56,962 bases of DNA from an uncultured Pseudomonadota bacterium (GCA_902787305.1 CADAFS010000012.1:1-56962); one strand, 5' to 3'. Shown: positions 24,781 to 32,305, numbered from the stretch's first letter. Notes: generated by a model from the letters alone, not told the origin. Numbers and translations are program-made.

Positions 24781-25481
24781 AGAAAATGACAATCATGCAA
24801 CATTTCGCCGAACTGCGCCGCCGCATTTTGTGGGTGGTTGCGTTTTTCGTGGTGGCGTTTGTTGGTGGTTGGTTTGTTGCGCCCTTTGTGCAAGAGTTTT
24901 TGACCGCGCCGCTGTTGGGTGTGTGGCGCGATGCGCAATTGCTCTATACGGGAATAACCGATGGTTTGATGGTGCAACTGTCTATTGCGTTGTTGATTGC
25001 GATTATGGTGACAACGCCGTTCGCGCTGTATCAGGTGTGGAAATATGTTGCGCCGGGATTGCATAAAAATGAAAAAAAATTTGTGGTTTCGATTTTTGTG
25101 TTTTCGCCACTGTTGTTTGTTGCGGGTGTTGCGTTTGCGTTTTATTTGCTGTTCCCGTTTGTGTTCAGGTTTTTTATAGAACTAAACGAATCGGCACCGG
25201 TGCCGGCGGTGATAATGCCCGCGGTGCGCGACTATATCGGTTTTGCGATTGGTTTGTTAAAGGTTTTTGGAATTGCGTTTCAATTGCCTTTGGTTTTGGT
25301 GTTGCTGAATCGTGCGGGCGCGTTGCCACGCGAACGTGTTGTCGCGATGCGGCGATACGCAATAATTTTTATCGTAATCGCGGCGGCGGTTTTAACGCCG
25401 CCCGACATAGTGTCACAAATCTTGCTCGCCGTGCCAATGCTGGCACTGTTTGAATTGAGTATTTTGTTGATGAAGAAATAG
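24777..25481 (+). CDS. tatC: Sec-independent translocase subunit TatC
   Basis: The 234-residue product has about six membrane helices, the N-terminal MTIMQHFAELRRRILWV with the essential region before the first helix, and FALYQVWKYVAPGLHKNEKK. TatC recognises twin-arginine signal peptides. The operon ends with a terminator at 25507. Confidence 0.94.
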   Translation: MKKMTIMQHFAELRRRILWVVAFFVVAFVGGWFVAPFVQEFLTAPLLGVWRDAQLLYTGITDGLMVQLSIALLIAIMVTTPFALYQVWKYVAPGLHKNEKKFVVSIFVFSPLLFVAGVAFAFYLLFPFVFRFFIELNESAPVPAVIMPAVRDYIGFAIGLLKVFGIAFQLPLVLVLLNRAGALPRERVVAMRRYAIIFIVIAAAVLTPPDIVSQILLAVPMLALFELSILLMKK

Positions 25482-25530
25482 TGAGTGTTAGTGTAAGTGG
25501 CTAGTGCGTGGGGCAAAACCCCACGTTTTT
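25482..25530 (+). terminator. AGTG repeat cluster and tatC terminator
   Basis: GTGAGTGTTAGTGTAAGTGG follows the stop directly; CGTGGGG-CAAAA-CCCCACG-TTTTT at 25507-25530 is a strong rho-independent terminator. Confidence 0.85.
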
Positions 25531-25544
25531 GTTGTTGCGGACCA

Positions 25545-25690
25545 AAGTTCCCCTCTGTCGCGCCTTTGGTGCGACGAAGAGAGGGGTGGCGGGTAGCACC
25601 CGCCGGGGTGTGGTATTCCGAATAATTCATAAAAAGATAAAGACCACCCCCCGGCGTTTCACGCCGTACTCCTCCGCAGGAGGAGAACTT
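25545..25690. mobile_element. Palindromic non-autonomous element (MITE-like), copy 1
   Basis: The ends AAGTTCCCCTC and GAGGAGAACTT are imperfect terminal inverted repeats. The interior is full of hairpins, for example GGCGGGTAGCACCCGCC and CGGCGTTTCACGCCG and CTCCTCCGCAGGAGGAG. A nearly identical copy is at 48693-48838, a half copy at 12191-12244, and a diverged full copy at 50535-50656. No transposase is present. Confidence 0.7.
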
Positions 25691-25702
25691 AATTTTTTAT
25701 TT

Positions 25703-25729
25703 TGAATAAAGTCAAATATGTGATATAAT
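25703..25729 (+). promoter_or_regulatory. Promoter of structured RNA copy A
   Basis: TTGAAT (-35-like) and TGTGATATAAT (TATAAT 25724-25729) with a 16-base spacer. The predicted start is about 25736, at the foot of the first RNA hairpin. Confidence 0.7.
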
Positions 25730-25735
25730 GCGTAC

Positions 25736-25911
25736 GACGTGGCGGGTTGCCATGTTTAGGCGTAGAAACCTACGAGAAGCGTCCCTGTTTTTGTGGGACG
25801 ATAAAGAAAAATCCCAACCGTGGGTTGGGGTGTTGCGAATATATTGAATAAGCAACGCAACTCTTCTCGTTGTTTCTAAGCCCCAATCCACACCGTGGCG
25901 TTTGTCATTGT
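25736..25911 (+). ncRNA. Undescribed structured RNA / 5' leader, copy A
   Basis: Helices seen: P0 ACGTGGC/GCCATGT with loop GGGTT (25737-25755); P1 a long closing stem, 25759-25779 with 25863-25882 (3+7+8 pairs); P2 CGTCCC/GGGACG (25780-25800); P3 CCCAACC/GGTTGGG (25813-25829); P4 GTTGC/GCAAC (25832-25856) with loop GAATATATTGAATAA. Copy B at 48884 has the same helices with different bases, which is covariation. The 3' arm of P3 (25820-25830) can instead pair with CCCCAATCCAC (25881-25891). It lies 30 bases upstream of a three-gene cassette, so it may be a cis-acting leader or a separate small RNA. I recognise no known Rfam class. Confidence 0.7.
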
Positions 25912-25940
25912 GTGTTTGCGTTAATGGTTAGTGGGGAAAA

Positions 25941-26234
25941 ATGAAACGTTATATTTTGATTTTTTCGATACTGTTTTATGCACCGTTCGCATATGGGGAA
26001 GATATTGTTGATGCGGATATGGCGCGGCAAATGGAACTTTCGAAATTAAAACGCGAAGTGAGTGAACTTGAAATCAAACTTTCCGAATGCAAACGAAAAA
26101 ATAAAAACTGGCGCACGGCGACATGGATTGGTGCGGCGGGAACGGTTGCAACCGGCACCGCGGCAATAGTGCAGGGTGTAAAACTAAATAACCTTAAAAA
26201 AGAAAAAGCGAACGCAAAACAAAATGAAAAATAA
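25941..26234 (+). CDS. Cassette gene 1, copy A: small secreted coiled-coil / glycine-zipper protein
   Basis: The 97-residue product has a signal peptide (MKRYILIFSILFYAPFAYG), a coiled coil (LSKLKREVSELEIKLSECKRK), then a Gly/Ala-rich membrane-like segment (GAAGTVATGTAAIVQG) and a basic Lys-rich end. It is almost identical to the product of 49189 in the mature part. It overlaps gene 2 of the cassette by 11 bases. No known family; likely periplasmic or membrane-inserted. Confidence 0.75.
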   Translation: MKRYILIFSILFYAPFAYGEDIVDADMARQMELSKLKREVSELEIKLSECKRKNKNWRTATWIGAAGTVATGTAAIVQGVKLNNLKKEKANAKQNEK

Positions 26235-26622
26235 AATTGTGATTTTAATTGGAATGTTTGCGTGCTGTGCGGTGCATGCCGAAACGGACTATATCGATAT
26301 GCAAATTCATGAATTGCAACAACGTCGCGATGCGTTAAAGGCGGAATTGGACGCATGTGAAGAAAACACGCGTAAATTCAAAATCGCCGGTGTTGCAACA
26401 CTTGGCGCGACGGGTGTTGGTGTGGTTGGAAACATCGCGTTGCATAACGAAATTAAAAAAATCGAACAATCCAAAAACGGCGGTGGGTATGGCGGGGGTG
26501 GTTCGGCGGGTACATTAAAAGCGGATACACGTTCAGAAGAACAAAAGGGAAATGATGAGTGTCAAACCTTGTACTGTGTGGATTTTCCAGACGAAGCCGC
26601 GGAGTATGGGTGTGAGTGCTAA
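26224..26622 (+). CDS. Cassette gene 2, copy A: small secreted coiled-coil / glycine-zipper protein
   Basis: The 132-residue product repeats the design of gene 1: signal peptide (MKNKIVILIGMFACCAVHA), coiled coil (MQIHELQQRRDALKAELDAC), a glycine-zipper-like segment (IAGVATLGATGVGVVGNIA), then a Gly-rich linker and a C-terminal tail with four Cys ending YGCEC. Genes 1 and 2 are probably ancient duplicates and may form hetero-coiled coils. The first 100 residues match 49475-49867; the tail differs. Confidence 0.75.
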   Translation: MKNKIVILIGMFACCAVHAETDYIDMQIHELQQRRDALKAELDACEENTRKFKIAGVATLGATGVGVVGNIALHNEIKKIEQSKNGGGYGGGGSAGTLKADTRSEEQKGNDECQTLYCVDFPDEAAEYGCEC

Positions 26623-26654
26623 TTAAAGAACAACAAAAACCAAAAGGAGAAAAA

Positions 26655-27311
26655 ATGAAAAAAACTTTGTTGTCTGTGACCGCCGCGTTGGCGGTAATTG
26701 GTTCGGCATGTGCGGTGCCGAGTCCTGCGGATCGTAAGGCGTTGTGTGAAAGACACCCAGATAAATATGTGTGGGTGGAAAAGACCCAGGCGTGTGTGCC
26801 AATAAATCCATGCAAATCTGATAATAGCGCGATACAAGAAGCATATTGCAATAGGGTATTCAAGAATGTGCAATTAGGTAATTGGACCGAAGGGGTCACC
26901 GCGGTAAAAGCATATTTACAAAAATATCTTGCGGTTGATATGACAAATAGTACTAGGGCGCTGCGGCGCGAAGTGGATACAAGTGTTTTTGGACAAGATT
27001 ATATACCTGCAAAAACAAGTGATGGTGGATATATGGTATTTGAATTTGATGATTTATCTGATATTGCAGGTAGTGACAGGTATGATGGGGCTGTTGAATC
27101 TTCATGTATTATACAAGGAGGAAGATATAGTTTCGTTACTACCGAAGGTGATGGTTTGTATTGTTTGAATATGGATGAATCGGATTGTTCTGATATTTCT
27201 GAATTGGCATCTAGTATATTAAGAGATGTTTTATTTACTAGTGAATATAAAGAAGATTTTTTGCTCGGTGGAAATGTTTATAAAGGTTGTAAATTTATTG
27301 TCGAAAAATAA
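26655..27311 (+). CDS. Cassette gene 3, copy A: secreted protein with conserved N-terminus and variable C-terminus
   Basis: ATG 26655 is preceded by AAAGGAG. The 218-residue product has a signal peptide (MKKTLLSVTAALAVIGSACA), then a region shared with the product of 49900 (LCERH..., WVE, C...NPC-SD, AYCNR-FK-V-L), while the last 150 residues share little with it. Cysteines suggest disulphides after export. The codon use turns AT-richer in the variable part. Function unknown; the pattern fits a diversifying surface or effector protein. Confidence 0.72.
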   Translation: MKKTLLSVTAALAVIGSACAVPSPADRKALCERHPDKYVWVEKTQACVPINPCKSDNSAIQEAYCNRVFKNVQLGNWTEGVTAVKAYLQKYLAVDMTNSTRALRREVDTSVFGQDYIPAKTSDGGYMVFEFDDLSDIAGSDRYDGAVESSCIIQGGRYSFVTTEGDGLYCLNMDESDCSDISELASSILRDVLFTSEYKEDFLLGGNVYKGCKFIVEK

Positions 27312-27316
27312 ATGCA

Positions 27317-27343
27317 CCCCACCCAATCGGGTGGGGTTTTGTT
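27317..27343 (+). terminator. Terminator of cassette A
   Basis: CCCCACCC-AATC-GGGTGGGG followed by TTTTGTTTT. Confidence 0.85.
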
Positions 27344-27363
27344 TTGGAATAGTGCATTTTTTG

Positions 27364-27372
27364 TGATATAAT
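27364..27372 (+). promoter_or_regulatory. Extended -10 promoter of the NlpD-like gene, leaderless
   Basis: TTTTTTGTGATATAAT ends at 27372, six bases before the ATG at 27379, leaving no room for an RBS. Confidence 0.65.
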
Positions 27373-27378
27373 TATTGT

Positions 27379-28983
27379 ATGAAAAGGTTTATCCGGGTTA
27401 TCGCGGTCTGGGCTTTTGGCGCGTTGGTTGCGTCGTGTGATTTGCAACCTAAAATTGTTGCGTTGCCTGATACTGTTGGGGAATTTATTTCATCGCGATA
27501 TCCAACATTACTTGCCGACCCAAAGACGGAACCGGAAATTTATAATTCGGCGGTTTCGGATTATGGTGTGTATGCGTCGCCTGATTTATATGGAACGGGG
27601 GCGGTTGATGAATATATAAACTATTCCGCGGTTGATGATTATGTGTTGCCGGAACAGGTTGAAGAAGCAGAAGATGTCCCGCAAGAGCCGGAATCAATTG
27701 CTGAATCGGAAACGCCCGCGCCGGTCGAAGAAGTTGAACCAGAGGCGGAAGATGTTGCGCCGGTTGAAACCGAATCGGATGTGTTGGAAATTCCCGATTA
27801 CGAACCGGATGAAATTGTTGTGCCCGCGCGTGCGGTGGCGGGAACCGTTGTGGTGAAACGTGGCGATACACTGTATGCGATTGCGCGCGCGAATAACATG
27901 ACGGTTGATGAAATCGCAAAGATAAATAACATTGCCGCGCCATATACGATTCGAATTGGCGATGTTTTGAAAATTGAAAAGCCGATTGAAAAACCCAAAC
28001 CGGTTGTTGAAAATAAACCCGCTATAAAACCGAAAGTGGAACCAAAGGTTGAACCAAAAGCGGAACCGGTTGTGAAAGAAAAACCGAAAGACATGCCAAA
28101 AGAAACCCCAAAAGAATCGCCGAAAGAAAAAGTTGATGTGCGTGTGCCGGTGAAGACGATAAAGGTTGAAAAGGGCGATACTTTGTATTCGCTTTCGCGG
28201 TGCTATGCGGTGCCGGTCAATGATTTGGCGGTGATGAATAATTTGTCCGCGCCGTTTGCGTTGCGTGTGGGTGACAGTTTGCGTGTGCCGGATTTGGCGG
28301 AACGCGTGCCGGTGAAAAAAGATGTGACACCCAAAGTTGAACCGGTAAAAGTGCAACCGAAAACAGAAACCAAACCGAAAGAGCAGGCGAAAACGCAAAT
28401 AAAGTCGCAGGCGAAAACCGAAAATAAAACAAAATCTGAAACGAAAACGCAAACAAAGCCCGCGCAAAAAACAACGGAAAAAACGAATCAGAAAAAAGTA
28501 GCCGAAACGAAAAAGAAACTCGATAAAAAAACAACAGAGAAAGAAGTTGAAACGAAAAAAGTTGCGCCTGCAAAAACGGAAACACCAAAAATTGCGGCGC
28601 GGTCATCAAGTAAGTTTTCTTGGCCGGTGCGTGGAAAAATCTTGTCGAATTTTGGTGCGAAAGATGGGGGGTTGTATAACGACGGAATCAACATATCGGC
28701 GGCGTTTGATTCGACGGTTTCCGCGGCGGAAAATGGCGTTGTTGCGTATGCGGGGAACGAAGTGCGCGGTATGGGCAACCTTATTATCATTCAACATAGT
28801 GACGGGTGGATGACGGTTTATGCACATTTGAATTCTATGTCGGTGCGGCGCGGTGCGCGCGTTAGTGTTGGTCAAAAAATTGGAACCGTTGGTCAGACAG
28901 GTAAAGTTTCGGTGCCACAATTGCACTTTGAAATTCGCAACGGAACCAAGGCGCACAACCCGATAAATTATTTGAAAAAATAA
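27379..28983 (+). CDS. NlpD-like lipoprotein with two LysM domains and a degenerate M23 domain
   Basis: The 534-residue product has a lipobox LVAS-C (Cys20), an acidic linker, LysM domains at about 155-196 (KRGDTLYAIARANN) and 260-302 (EKGDTLYSLSRCYA), a long Lys/Thr/Glu-rich linker, and an M23/LytM domain from about 412. In M23 the first zinc motif HxxxD is NDGIN here, so two metal ligands are lost while the later H residues (YAHL, LHFEIR) remain. This matches NlpD/EnvC, which are inactive and activate AmiC-type amidases at the septum. The mRNA should be leaderless. Confidence 0.85.
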   Translation: MKRFIRVIAVWAFGALVASCDLQPKIVALPDTVGEFISSRYPTLLADPKTEPEIYNSAVSDYGVYASPDLYGTGAVDEYINYSAVDDYVLPEQVEEAEDVPQEPESIAESETPAPVEEVEPEAEDVAPVETESDVLEIPDYEPDEIVVPARAVAGTVVVKRGDTLYAIARANNMTVDEIAKINNIAAPYTIRIGDVLKIEKPIEKPKPVVENKPAIKPKVEPKVEPKAEPVVKEKPKDMPKETPKESPKEKVDVRVPVKTIKVEKGDTLYSLSRCYAVPVNDLAVMNNLSAPFALRVGDSLRVPDLAERVPVKKDVTPKVEPVKVQPKTETKPKEQAKTQIKSQAKTENKTKSETKTQTKPAQKTTEKTNQKKVAETKKKLDKKTTEKEVETKKVAPAKTETPKIAARSSSKFSWPVRGKILSNFGAKDGGLYNDGINISAAFDSTVSAAENGVVAYAGNEVRGMGNLIIIQHSDGWMTVYAHLNSMSVRRGARVSVGQKIGTVGQTGKVSVPQLHFEIRNGTKAHNPINYLKK

Positions 28984-28985
28984 AA

Positions 28986-29016
28986 CCGCCGATTTTGTCG
29001 GCGGATTATGTTTTTT
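28986..29016 (+). terminator. Terminator of the NlpD-like gene
   Basis: CCGCCGA-TTTTG-TCGGCGG, then ATTATGTTTTTTG; the T-run begins a few bases late, so it is somewhat imperfect. Confidence 0.6.
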
Positions 29017-29024
29017 GTTTTATG

Positions 29025-29594
29025 TTATTTCGTTATCGGTTGAACCTGGCCCCAGGATGCCTGGTACCCGCCGTCGCGTGTCAAAACAACCTTGGCATTT
29101 TTCAAATCAGAACAATCAAGGTTGCGGATTTTATAGGTCTTGGTGAAACGGCCTGGTTCGTCCACGGACAATGTCGGCAAATTCAAATCCATACATTTTG
29201 ATTCACAACAATTAAAGTCGCCGCAATCGCCACATTGATAGATTTTCATTTTGTAATCTTTACCTGGACGCAGGTCGGTCACATCAACCGTCATTTTCAC
29301 GCAATCGTCACCCTGTTTGAATTTGATGTGGCCCATTGGGGATGTGCCACCGCTGCTGTTGCGGGTGTACATTTGCGCCTTCATGCCTGGGCGCGCCATC
29401 GGTTGCATTTCGACAACTTCGACGGCTTCGGCTTCGTAAACCATGACCGGTTGATGGGTGCCATATTCGCGATGGTGTTTCTTTGCACCGTCCATTTGGT
29501 GATGGCCACCGCAAGTTGTGGAACATGCCGCAAGTAATGCGGTCGCCGCAAGTGTTAATGTGACGGTCGATACTTTTTTCAAGATGTTTGTCAT
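29025..29594 (-). CDS. Cys-rich lipoprotein with Cu/Zn-SOD-like segment
   Basis: The 189-residue product has a lipoprotein signal ending LLAA-C (Cys24). A His-rich patch (GGHHQMDGAKKHH) follows. Residues from about 88 (MGHIKFKQGDDCVKMTVDV, then TDLRPGKDYKMKIYQCGDC) resemble the start of Cu/Zn superoxide dismutase (GxVxFxxxxDGVxVxxxLxxLxPGxHGFHIHxxGDC), but the copper-binding His residues are replaced. The C-terminal half has eight or so Cys. It is probably a structural relative without dismutase activity. GGGGG is the RBS. Confidence 0.65.
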   Translation of the reverse strand: MTNILKKVSTVTLTLAATALLAACSTTCGGHHQMDGAKKHHREYGTHQPVMVYEAEAVEVVEMQPMARPGMKAQMYTRNSSGGTSPMGHIKFKQGDDCVKMTVDVTDLRPGKDYKMKIYQCGDCGDFNCCESKCMDLNLPTLSVDEPGRFTKTYKIRNLDCSDLKNAKVVLTRDGGYQASWGQVQPITK

Positions 29595-29671
29595 TTTTTA
29601 CCCCCTTTGGTTGTGACGATGAAATTATATTTTATTTTATTTCATTTTTCGTCAGGTATGATTCCCTATGG

Positions 29672-29697
29672 AAAAATTCCCCGCGGGTGCGGGGAAT
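29672..29697 (-). terminator. Terminator of the barrel gene at 29722
   Basis: On the minus strand ATTCCCCGC-ACCC-GCGGGGAAT is followed by a T-run. Confidence 0.75.
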
Positions 29698-29721
29698 ATC
29701 GATGCATTATGAACAAACGAA

Positions 29722-30324
29722 TTAGAACATATAGCGCATGCCAATGTCGCCGGCAAAATTATGAATACCGGAATTGACATCTGCGTATGTATAGCGGAAC
29801 GCAAGGTCAACCGCAAATATGCGCCAATCAAATGTCACACCCAGTGCGCCCATCGCGGAAAACTTTGTCGGGTCGTTTTTGTTTGAACCAACACCCGCGA
29901 CATCGCGCGTCTGTTCAACGAACGCGACACCGGCACCAAGCCCGACGAACGGGCGAATCATTTCATAGTCGCCAAAGTCCATATATGCGTTCATCAACAA
30001 TGTGTTCAATTTTGTGTCAACATTTACCTGGGATGCGCCAAAGGTGTTGTCATCTTTTAATTTAGTTAGCATTGACCATTCGATTTCGGTTCGCGCCCTG
30101 TGGCAATACATGGATAAACCAAGTGCCGCACGGGCGTGCATTTCTTGGTCACTAAGTGATTCTTTGTATCCGTCAAACCGATAGTTCAGGTTAGTATAAC
30201 CCGCACCAACACGCAGCGCGATATACGGGTCCAATGAATCCCAGAATGATTCGTGGTGATATTGACCCGCCATAGCAGGACATGCAATGACCGCGGCCAA
30301 AACAGGGATAGCAACTTTTTTCAT
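29722..30324 (-). CDS. Outer-membrane beta-barrel protein (OmpA-like/porin-type small barrel)
   Basis: The ATG at 30324 has AAAGGAG upstream; the longer frame to 30399 is rejected. The 200-residue product has a signal peptide (MKKVAIPVLAAVIACPAMA), GYTNLNYRF, repeated Gly/aromatic strands (PFVGLGAGVAFV, MGALGVTFDWRIFAVDLAFRY) and ends GMRYMF. This is the layout of eight-stranded OMP_b-brl proteins. Role unknown. Confidence 0.75.
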   Translation of the reverse strand: MKKVAIPVLAAVIACPAMAGQYHHESFWDSLDPYIALRVGAGYTNLNYRFDGYKESLSDQEMHARAALGLSMYCHRARTEIEWSMLTKLKDDNTFGASQVNVDTKLNTLLMNAYMDFGDYEMIRPFVGLGAGVAFVEQTRDVAGVGSNKNDPTKFSAMGALGVTFDWRIFAVDLAFRYTYADVNSGIHNFAGDIGMRYMF

Positions 30325-30469
30325 TTTTTCTCCTTTTTGTTTTTTTGGGCGCGTTATGCACCCGTTGACATTTATAATGATAACATGGGCCTGCGCCACT
30401 TTGCATAGGTATGGATACCTTTGTGAAATTTGGGGCGTGCGATAAAGTTATTGCATATCAATCAACAAT

Positions 30470-30501
30470 TTAAGCATACGTGCCGTCGCACGTATGCTTA
30501 A
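30470..30501. repeat. Perfect 14-base inverted repeat
   Basis: TTAAGCATACGTGC and GCACGTATGCTTAA are separated by 4 bases. It lies about 90 bases downstream of the surface-protein gene at 30590 (minus strand). No strong T-run follows on either strand. It may be a terminator or RNA-end stabiliser. Confidence 0.6.
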
Positions 30502-30589
30502 CATTCTTAAATCTACTATGTTTGGGCGTTTTTGCAAGTTTAAAATTACCTGGAGGCTATCAATATCCTTGGCTGGATAAAACCCATTA

Positions 30590-31402
30590 TCAATAATACG
30601 GTTCATATGGCGTTGCAGTGTCGCCCTTTTCAACCTGGAACGCATTTATAACATCATCTTCTGTCAAAGTGCTTTGCGTTGCCCAATTCCTAACATAAAA
30701 CACTACATACGGATATCCAACTGGAACAGTAAAAGTTTTTGTTGTAACATTGTCGCCACCGCTAGAATCAATGTTCTCTAATTGCTGACCGCTAACCAAA
30801 GGATAAGTGGCGGACGCTTGTATTCTAAATACAGAAGCGCTCCCAGCTACTCTTGTTGCAGTATATGTAACCCCCTCTTGAAGTTTAAGAACTATGCTTA
30901 TTTCATAAATCGCAGAGGCTCTGCCTTGCCAAGTATATGATGCCGAGGGATACCCATAAACAACACCATTTGCCTTATTATATAAATTCTTGCTTGGTGT
31001 GCGATACGCTGTTTGGTCGACAATGGTCCAAAGGGTGCAACCATCACTTTCATTTGCACATTCCAATTTTGTTGTTGGGGTTGTGGGTAAATTCGTAAAT
31101 GTTGCATTTAACGCCGACGCGGTAATAAGTTTATCGCCGTCCGTGGTTGCATCATAACTGCTGATGTCTGAATACAGGCCACGTTCACCAATTTGACCGT
31201 TTCCGGTCGCCGTATAGGTCATCACCGTTTCACCCGCACCAACATTCGGTTGACCCGCCGCGGGGATTTTTAATTGTTTCGTTTCTATCTTCGTATCAAC
31301 ATATGCCTTGGATGCAACGGTTTTCATATCGTCTTCGGCATGCGTAACATTGGTTATCGCAGTAATCATAAATATCAATGCCAATAATATCTTTTTTAAC
31401 AT
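30590..31402 (-). CDS. Secreted constant/variable surface protein (member B)
   Basis: ATG 31402 is preceded by GGGGGGAAAG. The 270-residue product has a signal peptide, then the constant region: VASKAYVDTKIETKQ, KIPAAG, GAGETVMTYTATGNGQIGER, ASALNATFTNLPTT, TTKLECANE, CTLWTIVDQTAY. After this the sequence becomes a different module (NLYNKANGVVYG ... EKGDTATPYEPYY), the ending resembling phage tail and carbohydrate-binding-like modules. It lies 30 bases after member C on the same strand. The constant region is almost the same, base for base, as that of member D at the right edge. Confidence 0.78.
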   Translation of the reverse strand: MLKKILLALIFMITAITNVTHAEDDMKTVASKAYVDTKIETKQLKIPAAGQPNVGAGETVMTYTATGNGQIGERGLYSDISSYDATTDGDKLITASALNATFTNLPTTPTTKLECANESDGCTLWTIVDQTAYRTPSKNLYNKANGVVYGYPSASYTWQGRASAIYEISIVLKLQEGVTYTATRVAGSASVFRIQASATYPLVSGQQLENIDSSGGDNVTTKTFTVPVGYPYVVFYVRNWATQSTLTEDDVINAFQVEKGDTATPYEPYY

Positions 31403-31432
31403 TTCTTTCCCCCCGTTCACACGTTATGTTTT

Positions 31433-31894
31433 TTAATTGCCACTAATACTAGTCCCTGTATTACTGTTACTATTATTACCGTTGGTGTTTCTGCCATATA
31501 CTTGTTGATCTTCAATGGTCCAAAGGGTGCAACCGGCACTTTCATTTGCACAGGTCAATTTTGATGTTTCCATTGTGGGTAAATTTGTGACACTTCCTTT
31601 CAGTGCCGATGCCGTCACCAATTTATTTGCGTCTGTGCCCGCGGTATAATTGGCGGGGTTATCATATATTCCGCGTTCACCGATTGTTCCGTTTCCGGTT
31701 GTTGTATACATTACAACCGCCGTTCCGGCGTTCGCGCTGTTTGTTCCCGCGGCCGGGATTTTTTCTTGTCGGGTTTCAACCGATGTATCAACGTATGCCT
31801 TGGACGATACAGTCTTACGGTCGGCCGGTGTCGTTTCCGCATATGCGGTGCCAACCATAACAATTCCGCACAACAATAAATTTCCGATTCGCAT
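31433..31894 (-). CDS. Secreted constant/variable surface protein (member C, short tail)
   Basis: The 153-residue product has a signal peptide (MRIGNLLLCGIVMVGTAYA), KTVSSKAYVDTSVETRQ, KIPAAGTNSANAG, TIGERGIYDN, ASALKGSVTNLPT, TCANESAGCTLWTIEDQQVYG, and then only an Asn/Gly/Ser-rich stub of about 20 residues. It thus shows the constant region almost alone. AAAGGAG lies upstream of ATG 31894. It is first in a two-gene leftward unit with member B. Confidence 0.75.
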   Translation of the reverse strand: MRIGNLLLCGIVMVGTAYAETTPADRKTVSSKAYVDTSVETRQEKIPAAGTNSANAGTAVVMYTTTGNGTIGERGIYDNPANYTAGTDANKLVTASALKGSVTNLPTMETSKLTCANESAGCTLWTIEDQQVYGRNTNGNNSNSNTGTSISGN

Positions 31895-32214
31895 GATTTA
31901 CTCTCCTTTTCCTTTGATTTACTTGCATACAAATTCGCTGATAACAGTGTAACAAAAACCAAGGTTTTTTGACACCTTGTTCGGCCAAAATTCGAAAAAT
32001 CGTAAGTCATTGATTTTACAGAAAATAAAAAATTTGATTTTTTGAAAAAAAGTGTTGACTAAAAACCTTGTTTTTTTTCAACACTTTTCATCCCCAGCAA
32101 CCCCACTGATTCCGCGGGTTTGCACAAAACCCCACCCCCAAAAAAACACCCAAAAAATCGTGCGTTTTTGATGTAAAAAGTCAACTAAAACGGTCAAATG
32201 CCGCCCGAAACGAC
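31895..32214. other. AT-rich intergenic stretch, no gene seen
   Basis: About 320 bases between member C and the rpsT terminator. AAAAGTGTTGA and TCAACACTTTT (about 32048-32090) form an 11-base inverted repeat around a poly-T; CCAAGGTTTTTTGACACCTTG near 31958 is another. A C-rich, A-rich stretch lies at 32120-32155. It could hold the promoter of member C and possibly a small RNA, but nothing is firm. No consensus DnaA box was seen by eye. Confidence 0.35.
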
Positions 32215-32247
32215 ATAAAAAATCCCCATTTTTTGTAAAAAATGGGG
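32215..32247 (-). terminator. Terminator of rpsT
   Basis: CCCCATTTTTT and AAAAAATGGGG (32224-32247) form a perfect stem; on the minus strand it is followed by ATTTTTTATG. Confidence 0.7.
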
Positions 32248-32305
32248 GCCATAAAGGTTGGCACTTTGTGCCGTCCAGCAATTATTTGTCAGCGAATGGA
32301 AAGCA

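Noticed and set aside
25736..25911. 6S RNA, tmRNA, SRP RNA or RNase P RNA identity for the structured RNA
   Set aside because: It is multibranched rather than a 6S rod, and lacks the tRNA-like end, the SRP tetraloop region and RNase P conserved blocks.
27694..28467. Minus-strand frame of 257 codons opposite the LysM protein
   Set aside because: The Phe/Arg repeats mirror the Lys/Pro/Glu linker of the sense gene.
30448..30645. Minus-strand frame of 65 codons overlapping the end of surface-protein member B
   Set aside because: No RBS, and half of it lies in the member B gene in another frame; the remainder includes the inverted repeat.
32078..32281. Minus-strand frame of 67 codons downstream of rpsT
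   Set aside because: It contains the rpsT terminator hairpin and has no RBS or recognisable features.
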